Origin: JBDRZD01 sp964623395
GTDB lineage: Bacteria; Hydrothermota; Hydrothermia; Hydrothermales; Hydrothermaceae
DNA: 13,111 nt
Direction of reading: 5' to 3'
Assembly (NCBI GenBank): GCA_964623395.1
Contig: CAZUSI010000040.1
Span: forward strand, 1-13,111
This document shows, one piece after another, positions 1-7,802 of this stretch. The notes below the pieces were generated by a model. The model ran no database searches and was not told the DNA's origin. It was given only the letters and a program-made list of their open reading frames with translations. The position numbers and the translations under genes are program-made. Numbering within the stretch: the first letter of the stretch is position 1; each line of letters begins with the position of its first letter.

Positions 1-20
1 TCTTTGATTTTTAATCCCTT

Positions 21-26
21 TATAAT
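21..26 (+). promoter_or_regulatory. Candidate -10 element upstream of proS
   Basis: A perfect TATAAT lies 15 bases before the proS ATG at 42. With a usual 16-18 base spacer the -35 box would fall at or just before the window's left edge, so it cannot be checked. There is no TG extension before the hexamer. If it is used, transcription would start around base 33 and leave a leader of only about 8-9 nt with no Shine-Dalgarno sequence. TATAAT is common by chance in DNA this AT-rich, so this is only suggestive. Confidence 0.35.
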
Positions 27-41
27 TTAAAATTAATAACT

Positions 42-1763
42 ATGAGATGGAGAAAAAGTTTCATACCAACATTAAAGGAAAACCCTAAGGAAAGTGAAAT
101 AAAAAGTCATACTTTGCTTTTAAAAGGTGGATTTATAAGGCAAGTTGCTTCAGGAATTTATACATTTTTACCATTGGGATGGAGAGTTTTTAAAAAAATA
201 TCAAATATAATTAGGGAAGAAATGGACAGAATTGGGGGACAAGAGTTTTATTATCCTGCTTTAACACCAAAAGAAATATGGGAATTATCAGGAAGATGGG
301 AATCTTTTGGAGATGATATGTTTAGATTGAAGGATAGAAAAGGAAGGGAATTTTCACTTGCACCAACCCATGAGGAAATTGTTTCAGAACTCATTAAAAA
401 TGAGGTAAGGTCATATAAGGAATTGCCACAAATATGGTATCAAATTCAAGTAAAATTTAGGGATGAGCCAAGACCAAGAGGAGGACTCATAAGATGTAGA
501 GAATTTGCAATGAAAGATTCTTATTCTCTTGATGCTACATGGGAAGGCCTTGATGAAAGTTATAAACTTCATTATAATGCCTATGAGAGAATATTTAAAA
601 GATGTGGTCTTTTATACAATGTTGTTGAGGCATCAACAGGAATTATGGGTGGTAAAGAATCCCATGAATTTATGGTTCTTTCTCAAAATGGAGAAGATAG
701 CTTAGTAATCTGTCCAAAATGCTCCTATTCTGCAAATACTGAAATAGCAGAAACATATCCCTTAAACGAAATAATTGAAGGAAAATATAAAAGAAAAGAA
801 AAGGTGTATACACCGAATGTGAAAAGTGTAAAAGAGGTATCTGAATTCTTAAATGTAAGGGAAGAGGAAATAATAAAAAGCATAATTTTTAAAGTGAATG
901 GGAAAAAGGTATTAGTTTTGATAAGAGGTGATTGTGAAATAAATGAGTTTAAACTTTTAAAAATTTATGGAAAGAATGTAAAAATATACAAGCCTGAGGA
1001 AATATTAAAAGAATTTAATGTATCACCAGGTTTTGTTGGACCTATTGGAATAAATGTTGATGAAATTATAGGTGATTATGGGATTAAGGGGATAAAAAAT
1101 GGTGTCGTTGGAGCAAATGAAGACAATTATCATATTGTTGGTGTTACACCTGGAATTGATTTTAAAGTAAATGGATATTTTGATATAAGAAAAATTCGTG
1201 AAAAAGATTTATGTCCAAAATGTGGAAATGAAATTTTTGTCCAAAAGGCAATAGAACTTGGACACATTTTCAAACTTGGAACAAGATATTCGGAAACGAT
1301 GGGAGTTTATTATACTGATAAGGATGGTAAATTGAAACCTGTTATAATGGGAAGTTATGGAATAGGTCTTGGAAGGATAATGGCTGCGTCTCAAGAGCTT
1401 TATTCTGACCAAGATGGGATGGTATGGCCTCCTTCAATTGCACCTTTTATTTTTCACATATTACCAGTAGATTTTAGGAATAAAATTAAAGAAGAAAGTG
1501 AAAAAATTTATAGAACTCTTTTAGAAAAAAATGAAGAAGTTTTAATTGATGATAGAGAAGAGGAAACACCTGGAACAAAATTTAAGGATGCTGATCTAAT
1601 TGGAATTCCTATAAGAATAACAATTGGTAAAAAATTTTTGGAAAAGGATTTGATAGAGATAAGATTAAGGAAAACAAAAGAAATTATAGAAGTAAAAAAA
1701 GAAAATTTGTTTGAAAAAATTTTTAAAATAAAGGAGGAAATTTTAAAAAATGGAACTTTTTGA
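42..1763 (+). CDS. proS: Prolyl-tRNA synthetase, bacterial type with editing domain
   Basis: This cytoplasmic class II synthetase charges tRNA-Pro with proline. The 573 residues match the usual bacterial length (about 570). The start MRWRKSFIPTLKENP is typical of the family. Visible parts, in order: motif 1 region around 40-70, APTHEE at 107-112, motif 2 at about 139-155 (FRDEPRPRGG, then RCREF), the inserted YbaK-like editing (INS) domain at about 230-385, motif 3 GSYGIGLGR at 437-445, and an anticodon-binding domain from about 468 to the end. K279 in EEIIKS aligns with the editing lysine K279 of the E. coli enzyme, so editing of Ala-tRNA-Pro is probably retained. CPKC pairs at 224-227 and 391-394 flank the INS domain and could form a zinc site. 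No Shine-Dalgarno is visible before the ATG. The 3' end overlaps rimP by 14 bases. Confidence 0.97.
   Translation: MRWRKSFIPTLKENPKESEIKSHTLLLKGGFIRQVASGIYTFLPLGWRVFKKISNIIREEMDRIGGQEFYYPALTPKEIWELSGRWESFGDDMFRLKDRKGREFSLAPTHEEIVSELIKNEVRSYKELPQIWYQIQVKFRDEPRPRGGLIRCREFAMKDSYSLDATWEGLDESYKLHYNAYERIFKRCGLLYNVVEASTGIMGGKESHEFMVLSQNGEDSLVICPKCSYSANTEIAETYPLNEIIEGKYKRKEKVYTPNVKSVKEVSEFLNVREEEIIKSIIFKVNGKKVLVLIRGDCEINEFKLLKIYGKNVKIYKPEEILKEFNVSPGFVGPIGINVDEIIGDYGIKGIKNGVVGANEDNYHIVGVTPGIDFKVNGYFDIRKIREKDLCPKCGNEIFVQKAIELGHIFKLGTRYSETMGVYYTDKDGKLKPVIMGSYGIGLGRIMAASQELYSDQDGMVWPPSIAPFIFHILPVDFRNKIKEESEKIYRTLLEKNEEVLIDDREEETPGTKFKDADLIGIPIRITIGKKFLEKDLIEIRLRKTKEIIEVKKENLFEKIFKIKEEILKNGTF
1731..1737 (+). 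promoter_or_regulatory. Shine-Dalgarno for rimP
   Basis: AAGGAGG sits inside the 3' end of proS, 12 bases before the ATG at 1750. It is a near-perfect anti-16S match and fixes the rimP start, which overlaps the end of proS. Confidence 0.75.
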
Positions 1764-2220
1764 AAAAGAAGAAATTGAAAGAAAGATTGAAGAAATTGTT
1801 GAACCATTTTTAAAAGAAGAAGGTTATTTTCTTATAGATGTTAATTGGAAAGGAAGAGGAAGAACTGGTAAGATAGAAATTTTTGTTGATAAAAAGGAAG
1901 GAATAACAGTAGAAGATACAAAAAAACTTGCAGAAGAAATAAATGAAATCTTTTATTTAAAAGAACTTCCTCTTGATTATGTTCTTGAAATTTCATCACC
2001 TGGTCTTGATAGGGTCTTAAAAAAGAAAAGGGAATTTGAATGGGCTAAAGGTAAAAAAATTAAGGTTATAACAAATGATGGTAAAGAAAAAAAGGGATTA
2101 TTAGTTTTTTTAAATGATGAAAAAATAGGAATTGAAATTCAAAATGAAATTTTTTATATATTTTTTAATGAAATAAAAAAAGCACAACTTATGGAGTGGG
2201 AAAATTATGGAAAGTATTGA
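1750..2220 (+). CDS. rimP: Ribosome maturation factor RimP
   Basis: RimP helps assemble the 30S ribosomal subunit, acting on the S12-containing region during maturation. The 156 residues match the usual size (about 150-160). The N-terminal alpha/beta domain (about 1-88) ends in the family signature ISSPGLDR at 81-88 (consensus xxSSPGLDRPL; here DRVL). The C-terminal SH3-like barrel follows (about 92-150), with the common KG(K)KIKV opening and a D-G hairpin. The start is supported by a strong Shine-Dalgarno. The gene overlaps proS by 14 bases and nusA by 14 bases. The pairing rimP-nusA is conserved across most bacteria, which supports the call. The protein is unusually Lys/Glu-rich, like its neighbours. 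Confidence 0.95.
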   Translation: MELFEKEEIERKIEEIVEPFLKEEGYFLIDVNWKGRGRTGKIEIFVDKKEGITVEDTKKLAEEINEIFYLKELPLDYVLEISSPGLDRVLKKKREFEWAKGKKIKVITNDGKEKKGLLVFLNDEKIGIEIQNEIFYIFFNEIKKAQLMEWENYGKY

Positions 2221-3427
2221 AATAAAAGAGCTTATTGAACAAATAACAAGAACAAGAGGACTTGATAGGGAATTTGTTATAAATTCTTTAAGAGAGTCAT
2301 TTATATCTGCAATAAGAAGAGTATATAGAGATCCAAATTATCCAATAGAAATTGAAATAGATGGAAAAACTGGAAAAATAGAAATAAAGGTTGAAAAGGA
2401 AGTAGTTAAAGAGGTTTATGACCCAAGATATCAGATTGATATAGAAAATGCAAAAAAATATTATCCATATCCTGTTCCCGGTTTAAAAATAAAAGTTAAT
2501 ATTGATTTTAAAAGTGAGATAGGTAGAAGTGTGATTTTAAGAATGAGACAAATATTCCTTCAAAAAATACAAGAAGCAGAAAAACAACATATTTATAAGG
2601 GATTTGAGGATAGAATCGGTGAAATAATTACTGGAATGGTTCAAAAAGTTGATAAAACAGGAATATATGTGGGACTTGGTAAAGTAGAAGGTTTTTTACC
2701 ACCGGAAGAACAAATAAAAAAAGAAAAATATAAACCTGGACAAAATATAAAGGCTTTAATAATTGAAGTTGAAACAAAAGGGAAAAGACCTTTTGTAAAA
2801 CTTTCAAGAACACATCCTGATTTTTTAAAAAAATTAATGGAAATGGAAATTCCTGAACTTATGGAAGGGTTAATTGAAATTAAAGGAATAGCAAGAATTC
2901 CAGGGGAGAGGGCAAAGGTTTCTGTTTATTCAAAAGATGAAAAGATTGACCCCCTTGGGGCATGTGTAGGAATTAAAGGAACAAGAATTCAAACAGTTAC
3001 AAAAGAACTATCAGGTGAAAGAATAGATATAATAAAATGGGACCCAGATATATTAACTTTTGCTGCAAGAGCTTTATCACCAGCACATCCTATAAATGTT
3101 TTTGAAAGTGAAGGAAAAATAATTGCGGTTGTCCCTGATGAAGAAATAAGGATCGCAAAAGGAACATCTTCCCAAAATGTCCTTCTTGCATCCCGTCTTG
3201 TTCAAAAAGAAATATGGGCTATTTCAATGAGTGAATATAGTGGTAAAAAGAAAGTATTGATTGAAAAACTAAAACTTGATGAGGAAATCAAAGCAAATCT
3301 TTTAAAAGAAGTTGATGGTGTGTTCTCAATTGAAGAGCTTATTGGAAGAATTAAAAATGCAAAGCTTGTAACAGATGAAAATGAAATTGAAAAAATAATT
3401 GAAGAAAATAGGAAATTTTTTGAATGA
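2207..3427 (+). CDS. nusA: Transcription termination/antitermination factor NusA
   Basis: NusA binds RNA polymerase and nascent RNA and modulates pausing, termination and antitermination. At 406 residues it is a compact form without the C-terminal acidic repeats of E. coli. Domains: N-terminal RNA polymerase-binding domain (about 1-125), S1 domain (about 134-200, GEIITGMVQKVDKTGIYV through FVKLSRTHP), KH1 (about 228-298) with an intact GIKG loop at 255-258 and the hallmark ALSPA at 289-293, and KH2 (about 302-345). In KH2 the expected GxxG loop (usually IGKGGQNV) reads KGTSSQNV (318-325), so the second glycine is lost. A 60-residue charged helical tail follows. A GGAG 10 bases upstream of the ATG is the likely ribosome site. 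The gene overlaps infB by 4 bases (ATGA), without the ylxR and ylxQ genes found here in Bacillus. Confidence 0.96.
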   Translation: MESIEIKELIEQITRTRGLDREFVINSLRESFISAIRRVYRDPNYPIEIEIDGKTGKIEIKVEKEVVKEVYDPRYQIDIENAKKYYPYPVPGLKIKVNIDFKSEIGRSVILRMRQIFLQKIQEAEKQHIYKGFEDRIGEIITGMVQKVDKTGIYVGLGKVEGFLPPEEQIKKEKYKPGQNIKALIIEVETKGKRPFVKLSRTHPDFLKKLMEMEIPELMEGLIEIKGIARIPGERAKVSVYSKDEKIDPLGACVGIKGTRIQTVTKELSGERIDIIKWDPDILTFAARALSPAHPINVFESEGKIIAVVPDEEIRIAKGTSSQNVLLASRLVQKEIWAISMSEYSGKKKVLIEKLKLDEEIKANLLKEVDGVFSIEELIGRIKNAKLVTDENEIEKIIEENRKFFE

Positions 3428-5417
3428 AAGAGGAAAAAGGGAAAAGTATAGCAAAACTTGCTGAAGAACTTGGACTTTCTTCAAAAGCATTAAAGGAAAT
3501 TTTAAAATCAATGGGATANNNNNNNNNNNNNNNNNNNNNNNNNNNNNNNNNNNNNNNNNNNNNNNNNNNNNNNNNNNNNNNNNNNNNNNNNNNNNNNNNN
3601 NNNNNNNNNNNNNNNNNNTAAAACCAAAAAAAAGATATAAAAAAGAGGAAGAAGAAAAAATAATTTTAGAAGAGAAAAAAATTTTAAAAATCCCAGGTCC
3701 TTTAACATGTGCAGAACTTTCAAAAATGCTTGCTGTTCCTGTGAGTTCAATAATTCATAAATGCATAGACATGGGATTATTTGTATCAATGAATCAAATA
3801 CTTGATGTTGATACAATTTCATTGATTGCAGAAGATTTTGGATATGAAACACAAGTTTTCAAGCTGGAAGAAATAATAAAAGAAGAGAAAAAGGAAAAGG
3901 TTTTAAAAAGACCACCAATTGTGACTGTAATGGGACATGTTGACCATGGAAAGACAACATTACTTGATTATATAAGAAAAACAGATGTAGCTGCAAAAGA
4001 ATATGGAAAAATAACACAACATATAGGTGCATATCAGATAGAACATCATGGTGAAAAAATAACATTTATAGATACACCTGGGCATGAGGCATTTACAGCA
4101 CTAAGAGCAAGAGGAGCACAGGTAACAGATATTGCACTTTTAGTTGTTGCAGCAAATGAAGGTGTAAAAGAGCAAACACTTGAAGCAATTTCACATGCAA
4201 GGGCAGCAAATGTTCCAATAATAGTGGCAATAAATAAAATAGATTTACCAAATGCAAATCCTGAAATGGTTAAAAGGCAGTTAAGTGAAATTGGTCTTGT
4301 TCCTGAGGATTGGGGAGGAGACACTATAACAGTTAATATCTCTGCATTAAAAGGCGAAGGAATTGAAGAACTTCTTGACGCGATCTTGGTTAAGGCGGAA
4401 GAGATTGGACTTTTTGCACCTTTTGAGGGAAAAGCAAAAGGAATTATACTTGAATCAAAAATTGATAGAGGTAAAGGACCGGTTGCAACTGCTATAATTC
4501 AGGAAGGAAAATTAAAGGTGGGAGAATGTATTGTTGCTGGGACTACTTTTGGAAAAGTAAGGGCAATGTATAACGAATGGGGTGAAAAAGTTTTTGAAGC
4601 AACGCCTTCAACTCCTGTTTTAATACAGGGTTTTGAAGAACTTCCTGAGGCAGGTGATAAACTTTATGCTTTTGAAGATGAAAAAGAAGCAAAGAAATTT
4701 GCAGAAGAGAAAAAATTGTTAAAAAAGGAACAAATAGCAAGAGGGGAGCTTTATAGAGCACTCACAGATATACAAGAAAAAATAAGGAAGGGAGAACTTA
4801 AAGAATTGGGAATAATAATAAAGGCAGATTGCCAGGGTTCTGCTGATGCATTATCAGATGTTTTATCAAAACTTGAATATGAAGAAGTAAAAACACTCAT
4901 AGTTCATAAAGGAGTTGGTATTGTCACAGAATCAGATGTACTCCTTGCATCAGCAGCAAAAGGAATAATAATTGCCTTTAATACAGGAATTGATTTAAAA
5001 GCAAAAGAGGTTTCAAAACGGGAAGGAGTTTTAATAAAGGAATATAAGTTAATTTATGATGTAATAGATGATGTAAGAAAACTATTAGAAGGTCTTCTTG
5101 AACCGGAGATTAAAATCGTGAAAATAGGGGAAGCTGAAATAAAAAGAATATTTAAGATTTCAGGAGTTGGAAAGGTAGCAGGATGCGTAGTTATAAAAGG
5201 AAAAATAGCAAGAAATTCTAAAATAAAAATAATAAGAAATGGGGATGTTATATTTGAAGGAGAAATAGAATCTTTAAAGAGATTTGATGAGCATGTAAAA
5301 GAGGTTGTTGAAGGCTATGATTGCGGAATAAAATTCAAAGGGTTTGATGGAATAAAGGAGGGAGATTTAATTGAAGCATATGAAGAAATTAAAGTTCCAA
5401 AAAAATTGGAAAAATGA
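3424..5417 (+). CDS. infB: Translation initiation factor IF-2 (interrupted by an assembly gap)
   Basis: IF2 is the GTPase that brings fMet-tRNA to the 30S subunit and promotes 70S joining. The ATG at 3424 overlaps the nusA stop and opens the IF2 N-terminal module (KSIAKLAEELGLSSKALKEILKSMG). The frame then enters the N run at 3519-3618. After the gap the reading resumes in a different frame from 3621: a Lys/Glu-rich linker, then the second IF2_N helical module (IPGPLTCAELSKML, nt about 3693-3850). The G domain follows with GHVDHGKTT (from nt 3933), DTPGH (from 4071) and NKID (from 4233). Beta-barrel domains II and IV and IF2 domain III complete the C-terminus. The frame change across the gap means the true gap is not 100 bases; it is not evidence for a pseudogene. 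Visible coding sums to about 629 residues plus whatever the gap holds. Confidence 0.95.
3519..3618. other. Assembly gap (100 N) inside infB
   Basis: Exactly 100 undetermined bases, which looks like a placeholder for an unknown length. For the infB frame to continue, the missing length must leave remainder 2 when divided by 3, and 100 leaves 1. The missing part encodes the variable, charged IF2 linker between the two N-terminal helical modules. That low-complexity, A-rich sequence plausibly stopped the assembler. Confidence 0.97.
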
Positions 5418-5695
5418 GGGTAGCAAAAATAATTCTTGAAATTTTTTTACCAAATGTAACAAATTTAAAAGAGAAAAGAAGAATAGTAAATAGTATAAAG
5501 GACAATTTGAGAAATAATTTTAAAATATCAGTTGCAGAAGTTGATTATGAAAATTTCTGGCAAAGGAGTAAATTTTTAATAGCAATAGCAAGTAAAGATC
5601 ATTTAAATCTTGAAAGGAAAGTGCAGAAAATATTTGAATTTTTAAAAGATAATCCAGAATTTGAAATTACTTCATTTGAAAAAGAATATTTCTAA
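5414..5695 (+). CDS. DUF503 family protein (YlxP-like)
   Basis: This is a small cytoplasmic protein of 93 residues, the usual DUF503 length (about 90-100). The family signature is clear: LKEKRRIVNSIKDNLRNNF (about 18-36) followed by SVAEVDYENFWQRS (about 39-52). Family members are found between infB and rbfA in many bacteria (ylxP in Bacillus). Their function is not firmly established, and a link to ribosome or RNA metabolism is inferred from location only. The ATG overlaps the infB stop as ATGA, so translation is probably coupled. Only a weak purine stretch precedes the start. The stop is one base before the rbfA ATG. Confidence 0.9.
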   Translation: MRVAKIILEIFLPNVTNLKEKRRIVNSIKDNLRNNFKISVAEVDYENFWQRSKFLIAIASKDHLNLERKVQKIFEFLKDNPEFEITSFEKEYF

Positions 5696-5696
5696 T

Positions 5697-6014
5697 ATGA
5701 AACCTTTTAAAAGAAGCGAAAGAATAGGTCCCCTTTTACTTGAAGTAATATCAGAAATATTTAGAAAAAAAATAAATGACCCAAGATTAAGGGATATATG
5801 GATAATGAGTGTTAAAGTTTCTGAGGATTTAAAAAAGGCAATAGTTTATTATTCTTTTATAAGAGAAAAAAAGGAAGAAGATGTTAAAAAAGCACTTAAA
5901 AAGGCAACAGGATATATAAGGAAAAAAATAGGGGAAATGGTCTTTATAAGGGAATTGCCTTCAATAGAATTTAAAAAAATAGAAGAGAAGGAGAAAGATG
6001 GATGGGTTTCTTAA
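5697..6014 (+). CDS. rbfA: Ribosome-binding factor A
   Basis: RbfA binds the 30S subunit near the 5' helix of 16S rRNA and is needed for late maturation and cold adaptation. I chose the ATG at 5697, one base after the upstream stop, over a TTG at 5661 in the same frame. It gives the canonical opening KPFKRSERIGPLLLEVISEIF. The product is 105 residues. The KH-like core is intact: NDPRLRDIWIMSVKVSEDLKKAIVYYSF (about 27-54), the alpha helix GYIRKKIGEMVFIRELPSIEF (about 73-93). The protein ends at KEKDGWVS and lacks the usual last helix (G..I..LL), about 10-15 residues short of typical family members. The 3' end overlaps truB by 17 bases. Confidence 0.93.
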   Translation: MKPFKRSERIGPLLLEVISEIFRKKINDPRLRDIWIMSVKVSEDLKKAIVYYSFIREKKEEDVKKALKKATGYIRKKIGEMVFIRELPSIEFKKIEEKEKDGWVS

Positions 6015-6876
6015 TTTTAATAAGCCAAAAGGATGGACAACTTATGATTCAATAAGATTTTTAAAAAATAAGTTAAAAGAAAAGAAAATTGGACATGCAG
6101 GAAATCTTGATCCAAATGCAGAAGGTGTTGTTGTAATTGGAATTGGAAAAGCAACAAAACTTTTACCTTTTGTTATGGAACTTGAAAAGGTTTATATAGC
6201 AAATATACTATTTGGAGTTCTAACTGATACACTGGATATAACAGGAGAAATAATCACAAGGAAAGAAGTTCCTGATATAAAAAGGGAAGATTTTTTAAAG
6301 ATTTTGAAAGGATTTGAAGGTTACATTAGTCAAGTTCCTCCTCCTTTTTCAGCAGTAAAAAGAAAAGGTAAAAGACTTTATGAATTTGCAAGAGAAGGAA
6401 TTTTAATTAAAACAAAGCCAAAAAAGGTTCATATAAGCGAAATAGAACTTCTTGAGTTTTCACTACCGGAATGTAAAATAAGGGTTAGATGCTCAAAAGG
6501 AACTTATATAAGAACACTTGCAAAAGAAATTGCAGAAAAAATTAATACAGTTGGAATTGTAAAGGAACTTTTAAGAGAAAGGGTTGGACACTTTATAATA
6601 AAAGATGCAGTAAATGAAAAAACAGAAAATATTGAAGAGAAAATATTACCAATAGATTATGGAGTTTTACATTTTCCTGAAATATATTTAAAAGAAAAGG
6701 GTAAAGAAATATTTAAAAAAGGAGGGGAAGTAAAAATGAATTTATTTTTAAGATTCTCTACTGGGATAAGGGAACTATCCTTAGTGAGAATTTATGATAA
6801 TGAAGGGAAATTTATTGGTATAGGAAGATTTACAAAAAACAAAATTTTACCAAAAAGAATAATATTTAAGGAATGA
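5998..6876 (+). CDS. truB: tRNA pseudouridine(55) synthase TruB
   Basis: TruB converts U55 in the T-loop of tRNAs to pseudouridine. It has 292 residues, within the family range (about 290-310). The catalytic aspartate is D38 in GHAGNLDPNAEGV (32-44). This is a variant of the usual GHTGTLDPLATGV, with Asn for Thr before LDP. Other family blocks: YIANILFGVLTDTLDITG (about 63-80), QVPPPFSAVKRKGKRLYE (about 111-128) and CSKGTYIRTLAKEI (about 164-177). The last 70 residues (about 222-292) fit the PUA-like RNA-binding tail. AAGGAG lies 4 bases before the ATG, inside the rbfA tail. The gene overlaps ribF by 4 bases (ATGA). Confidence 0.95.
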   Translation: MDGFLNFNKPKGWTTYDSIRFLKNKLKEKKIGHAGNLDPNAEGVVVIGIGKATKLLPFVMELEKVYIANILFGVLTDTLDITGEIITRKEVPDIKREDFLKILKGFEGYISQVPPPFSAVKRKGKRLYEFAREGILIKTKPKKVHISEIELLEFSLPECKIRVRCSKGTYIRTLAKEIAEKINTVGIVKELLRERVGHFIIKDAVNEKTENIEEKILPIDYGVLHFPEIYLKEKGKEIFKKGGEVKMNLFLRFSTGIRELSLVRIYDNEGKFIGIGRFTKNKILPKRIIFKE

Positions 6877-7802
6877 AAATAATTTTTGAGGATTTTGAAA
6901 AAATAAAAAATTTAAAAATTAGAGCAATAACAGTTGGAAGTTTTGACGGTATTCATAAAGGACATATAAGAATAATTAAAGAACTTGAAAAAGAAAAACC
7001 AAATATGCTAATAACATTTTCACCTCATCCAAAAATATTTATTGAATCTAAAAAGGATTTTCTTTTAACAACAGAAGAAGAAAAAATAAAAATATTTGAA
7101 AATTTTGATATTGACTATCTTTTATTTTTAAAATTTAACGAATCCTTTAAAAATTTATCATACAGGGAATTTCTTTTTAAAGTAAAAGAGAAATTTTCTC
7201 CTTCTAAATGGATTGTAGGACCTGACCATTTCTTTGGGAAAGAAAGAAAGGGAAATAGTCATAAGCTATGGAAGTTTTGTATAGAAAATGGCATAGCCTT
7301 AATAGTTTTGCCTTATGAAAAATTTGAAAATAAAAAAATTTCAAGCTCACTTTTGAGAAATATTTTAAAAAAAGGAGAAGTTGAAAAATATTTTAAATTA
7401 ACAGGAAGAAATTATGAAATAATAGGAGAAGTAATTGAGGGGAAAAAAATTGGAAGAGAAATAGGTTTTCCAACAGCAAATATAAAGATAAAAGAGGAAA
7501 AAATTTTGCCAAAAGAGGGGGTTTATGCAGGTGAAGTTTTTTATAAAAATAAAATTTATAGAGCAGGAATAAGTGTTGGAGAAAATCCCACTTTTGGAGG
7601 AGAGAAAAGAAATCTGGAAATTTATATAATAGATTTTTCGGGAAATATTTATGGAGAAAAATTGAAAGTGATTTTTAAAAAATTTTTAAGGAAAAAAGAA
7701 AAATTTGAAATAATAGAAGATTTAAAAAGAAAAATAAAAGAGGATATTGAAAAAATAAAGGAGGTATCTTATGGAAAAAGCCTTGAAACAAAAAATAATT
7801 GA
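6873..7802 (+). CDS. ribF: Bifunctional riboflavin kinase / FAD synthetase
   Basis: RibF phosphorylates riboflavin to FMN and adenylates FMN to FAD. At 309 residues it has the usual two-domain size. The N-terminal nucleotidyltransferase shows GSFDGIHKGH (about 22-31), the FSPHP loop and IVGPDHFFG. The switch to the kinase domain comes after ISSSLLRNILKKGEV. The C-terminal kinase has GRNYEIIGEVIEGKKIGREIGFPTANI with the PTAN motif, then GVYAG, NPTFGG and a C-terminal LR..~KF helix region. AAGGA abuts the ATG, so the ribosome site is poor and coupling through the ATGA overlap with truB is likely. The last 32 bases overlap the start of rpsO, giving the enzyme a short Lys/Asn tail. Confidence 0.95.
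   Translation: MKIIFEDFEKIKNLKIRAITVGSFDGIHKGHIRIIKELEKEKPNMLITFSPHPKIFIESKKDFLLTTEEEKIKIFENFDIDYLLFLKFNESFKNLSYREFLFKVKEKFSPSKWIVGPDHFFGKERKGNSHKLWKFCIENGIALIVLPYEKFENKKISSSLLRNILKKGEVEKYFKLTGRNYEIIGEVIEGKKIGREIGFPTANIKIKEEKILPKEGVYAGEVFYKNKIYRAGISVGENPTFGGEKRNLEIYIIDFSGNIYGEKLKVIFKKFLRKKEKFEIIEDLKRKIKEDIEKIKEVSYGKSLETKNN
7757..7765 (+). promoter_or_regulatory. Shine-Dalgarno for rpsO
   Basis: AAAGGAGGT lies inside the ribF coding region, 5 bases before the rpsO ATG at 7771. It is a full anti-16S match and makes the overlapping start secure. Confidence 0.8.

Noticed and set aside
1209..1807. Minus-strand open frames opposite proS
   Set aside because: They are Phe/Ile/Ser-rich mirror images of a well-supported gene, with no family resemblance. 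The same holds for every other minus-strand frame in the window.
3726..5417. infB as a shorter gene starting at the ATG at 3726
   Set aside because: The in-frame sequence upstream, from 3621, is clearly IF2 (linker plus the start of the second IF2_N module). The ATG at 3726 is internal, and the real start is 3424 on the other side of the gap.
5661..5696. Earlier TTG start for rbfA
   Set aside because: It would add 12 residues lying inside the DUF503 gene that do not resemble RbfA. The ATG at 5697 gives the standard N-terminus.
6091..6129. Variant TruB catalytic motif (GNLDPNAEG instead of GTLDPLATG)
   Set aside because: The catalytic Asp and the conserved Gly, Ala and Gly are present and the rest of the protein is normal, so it is a tolerated substitution rather than a changed function.
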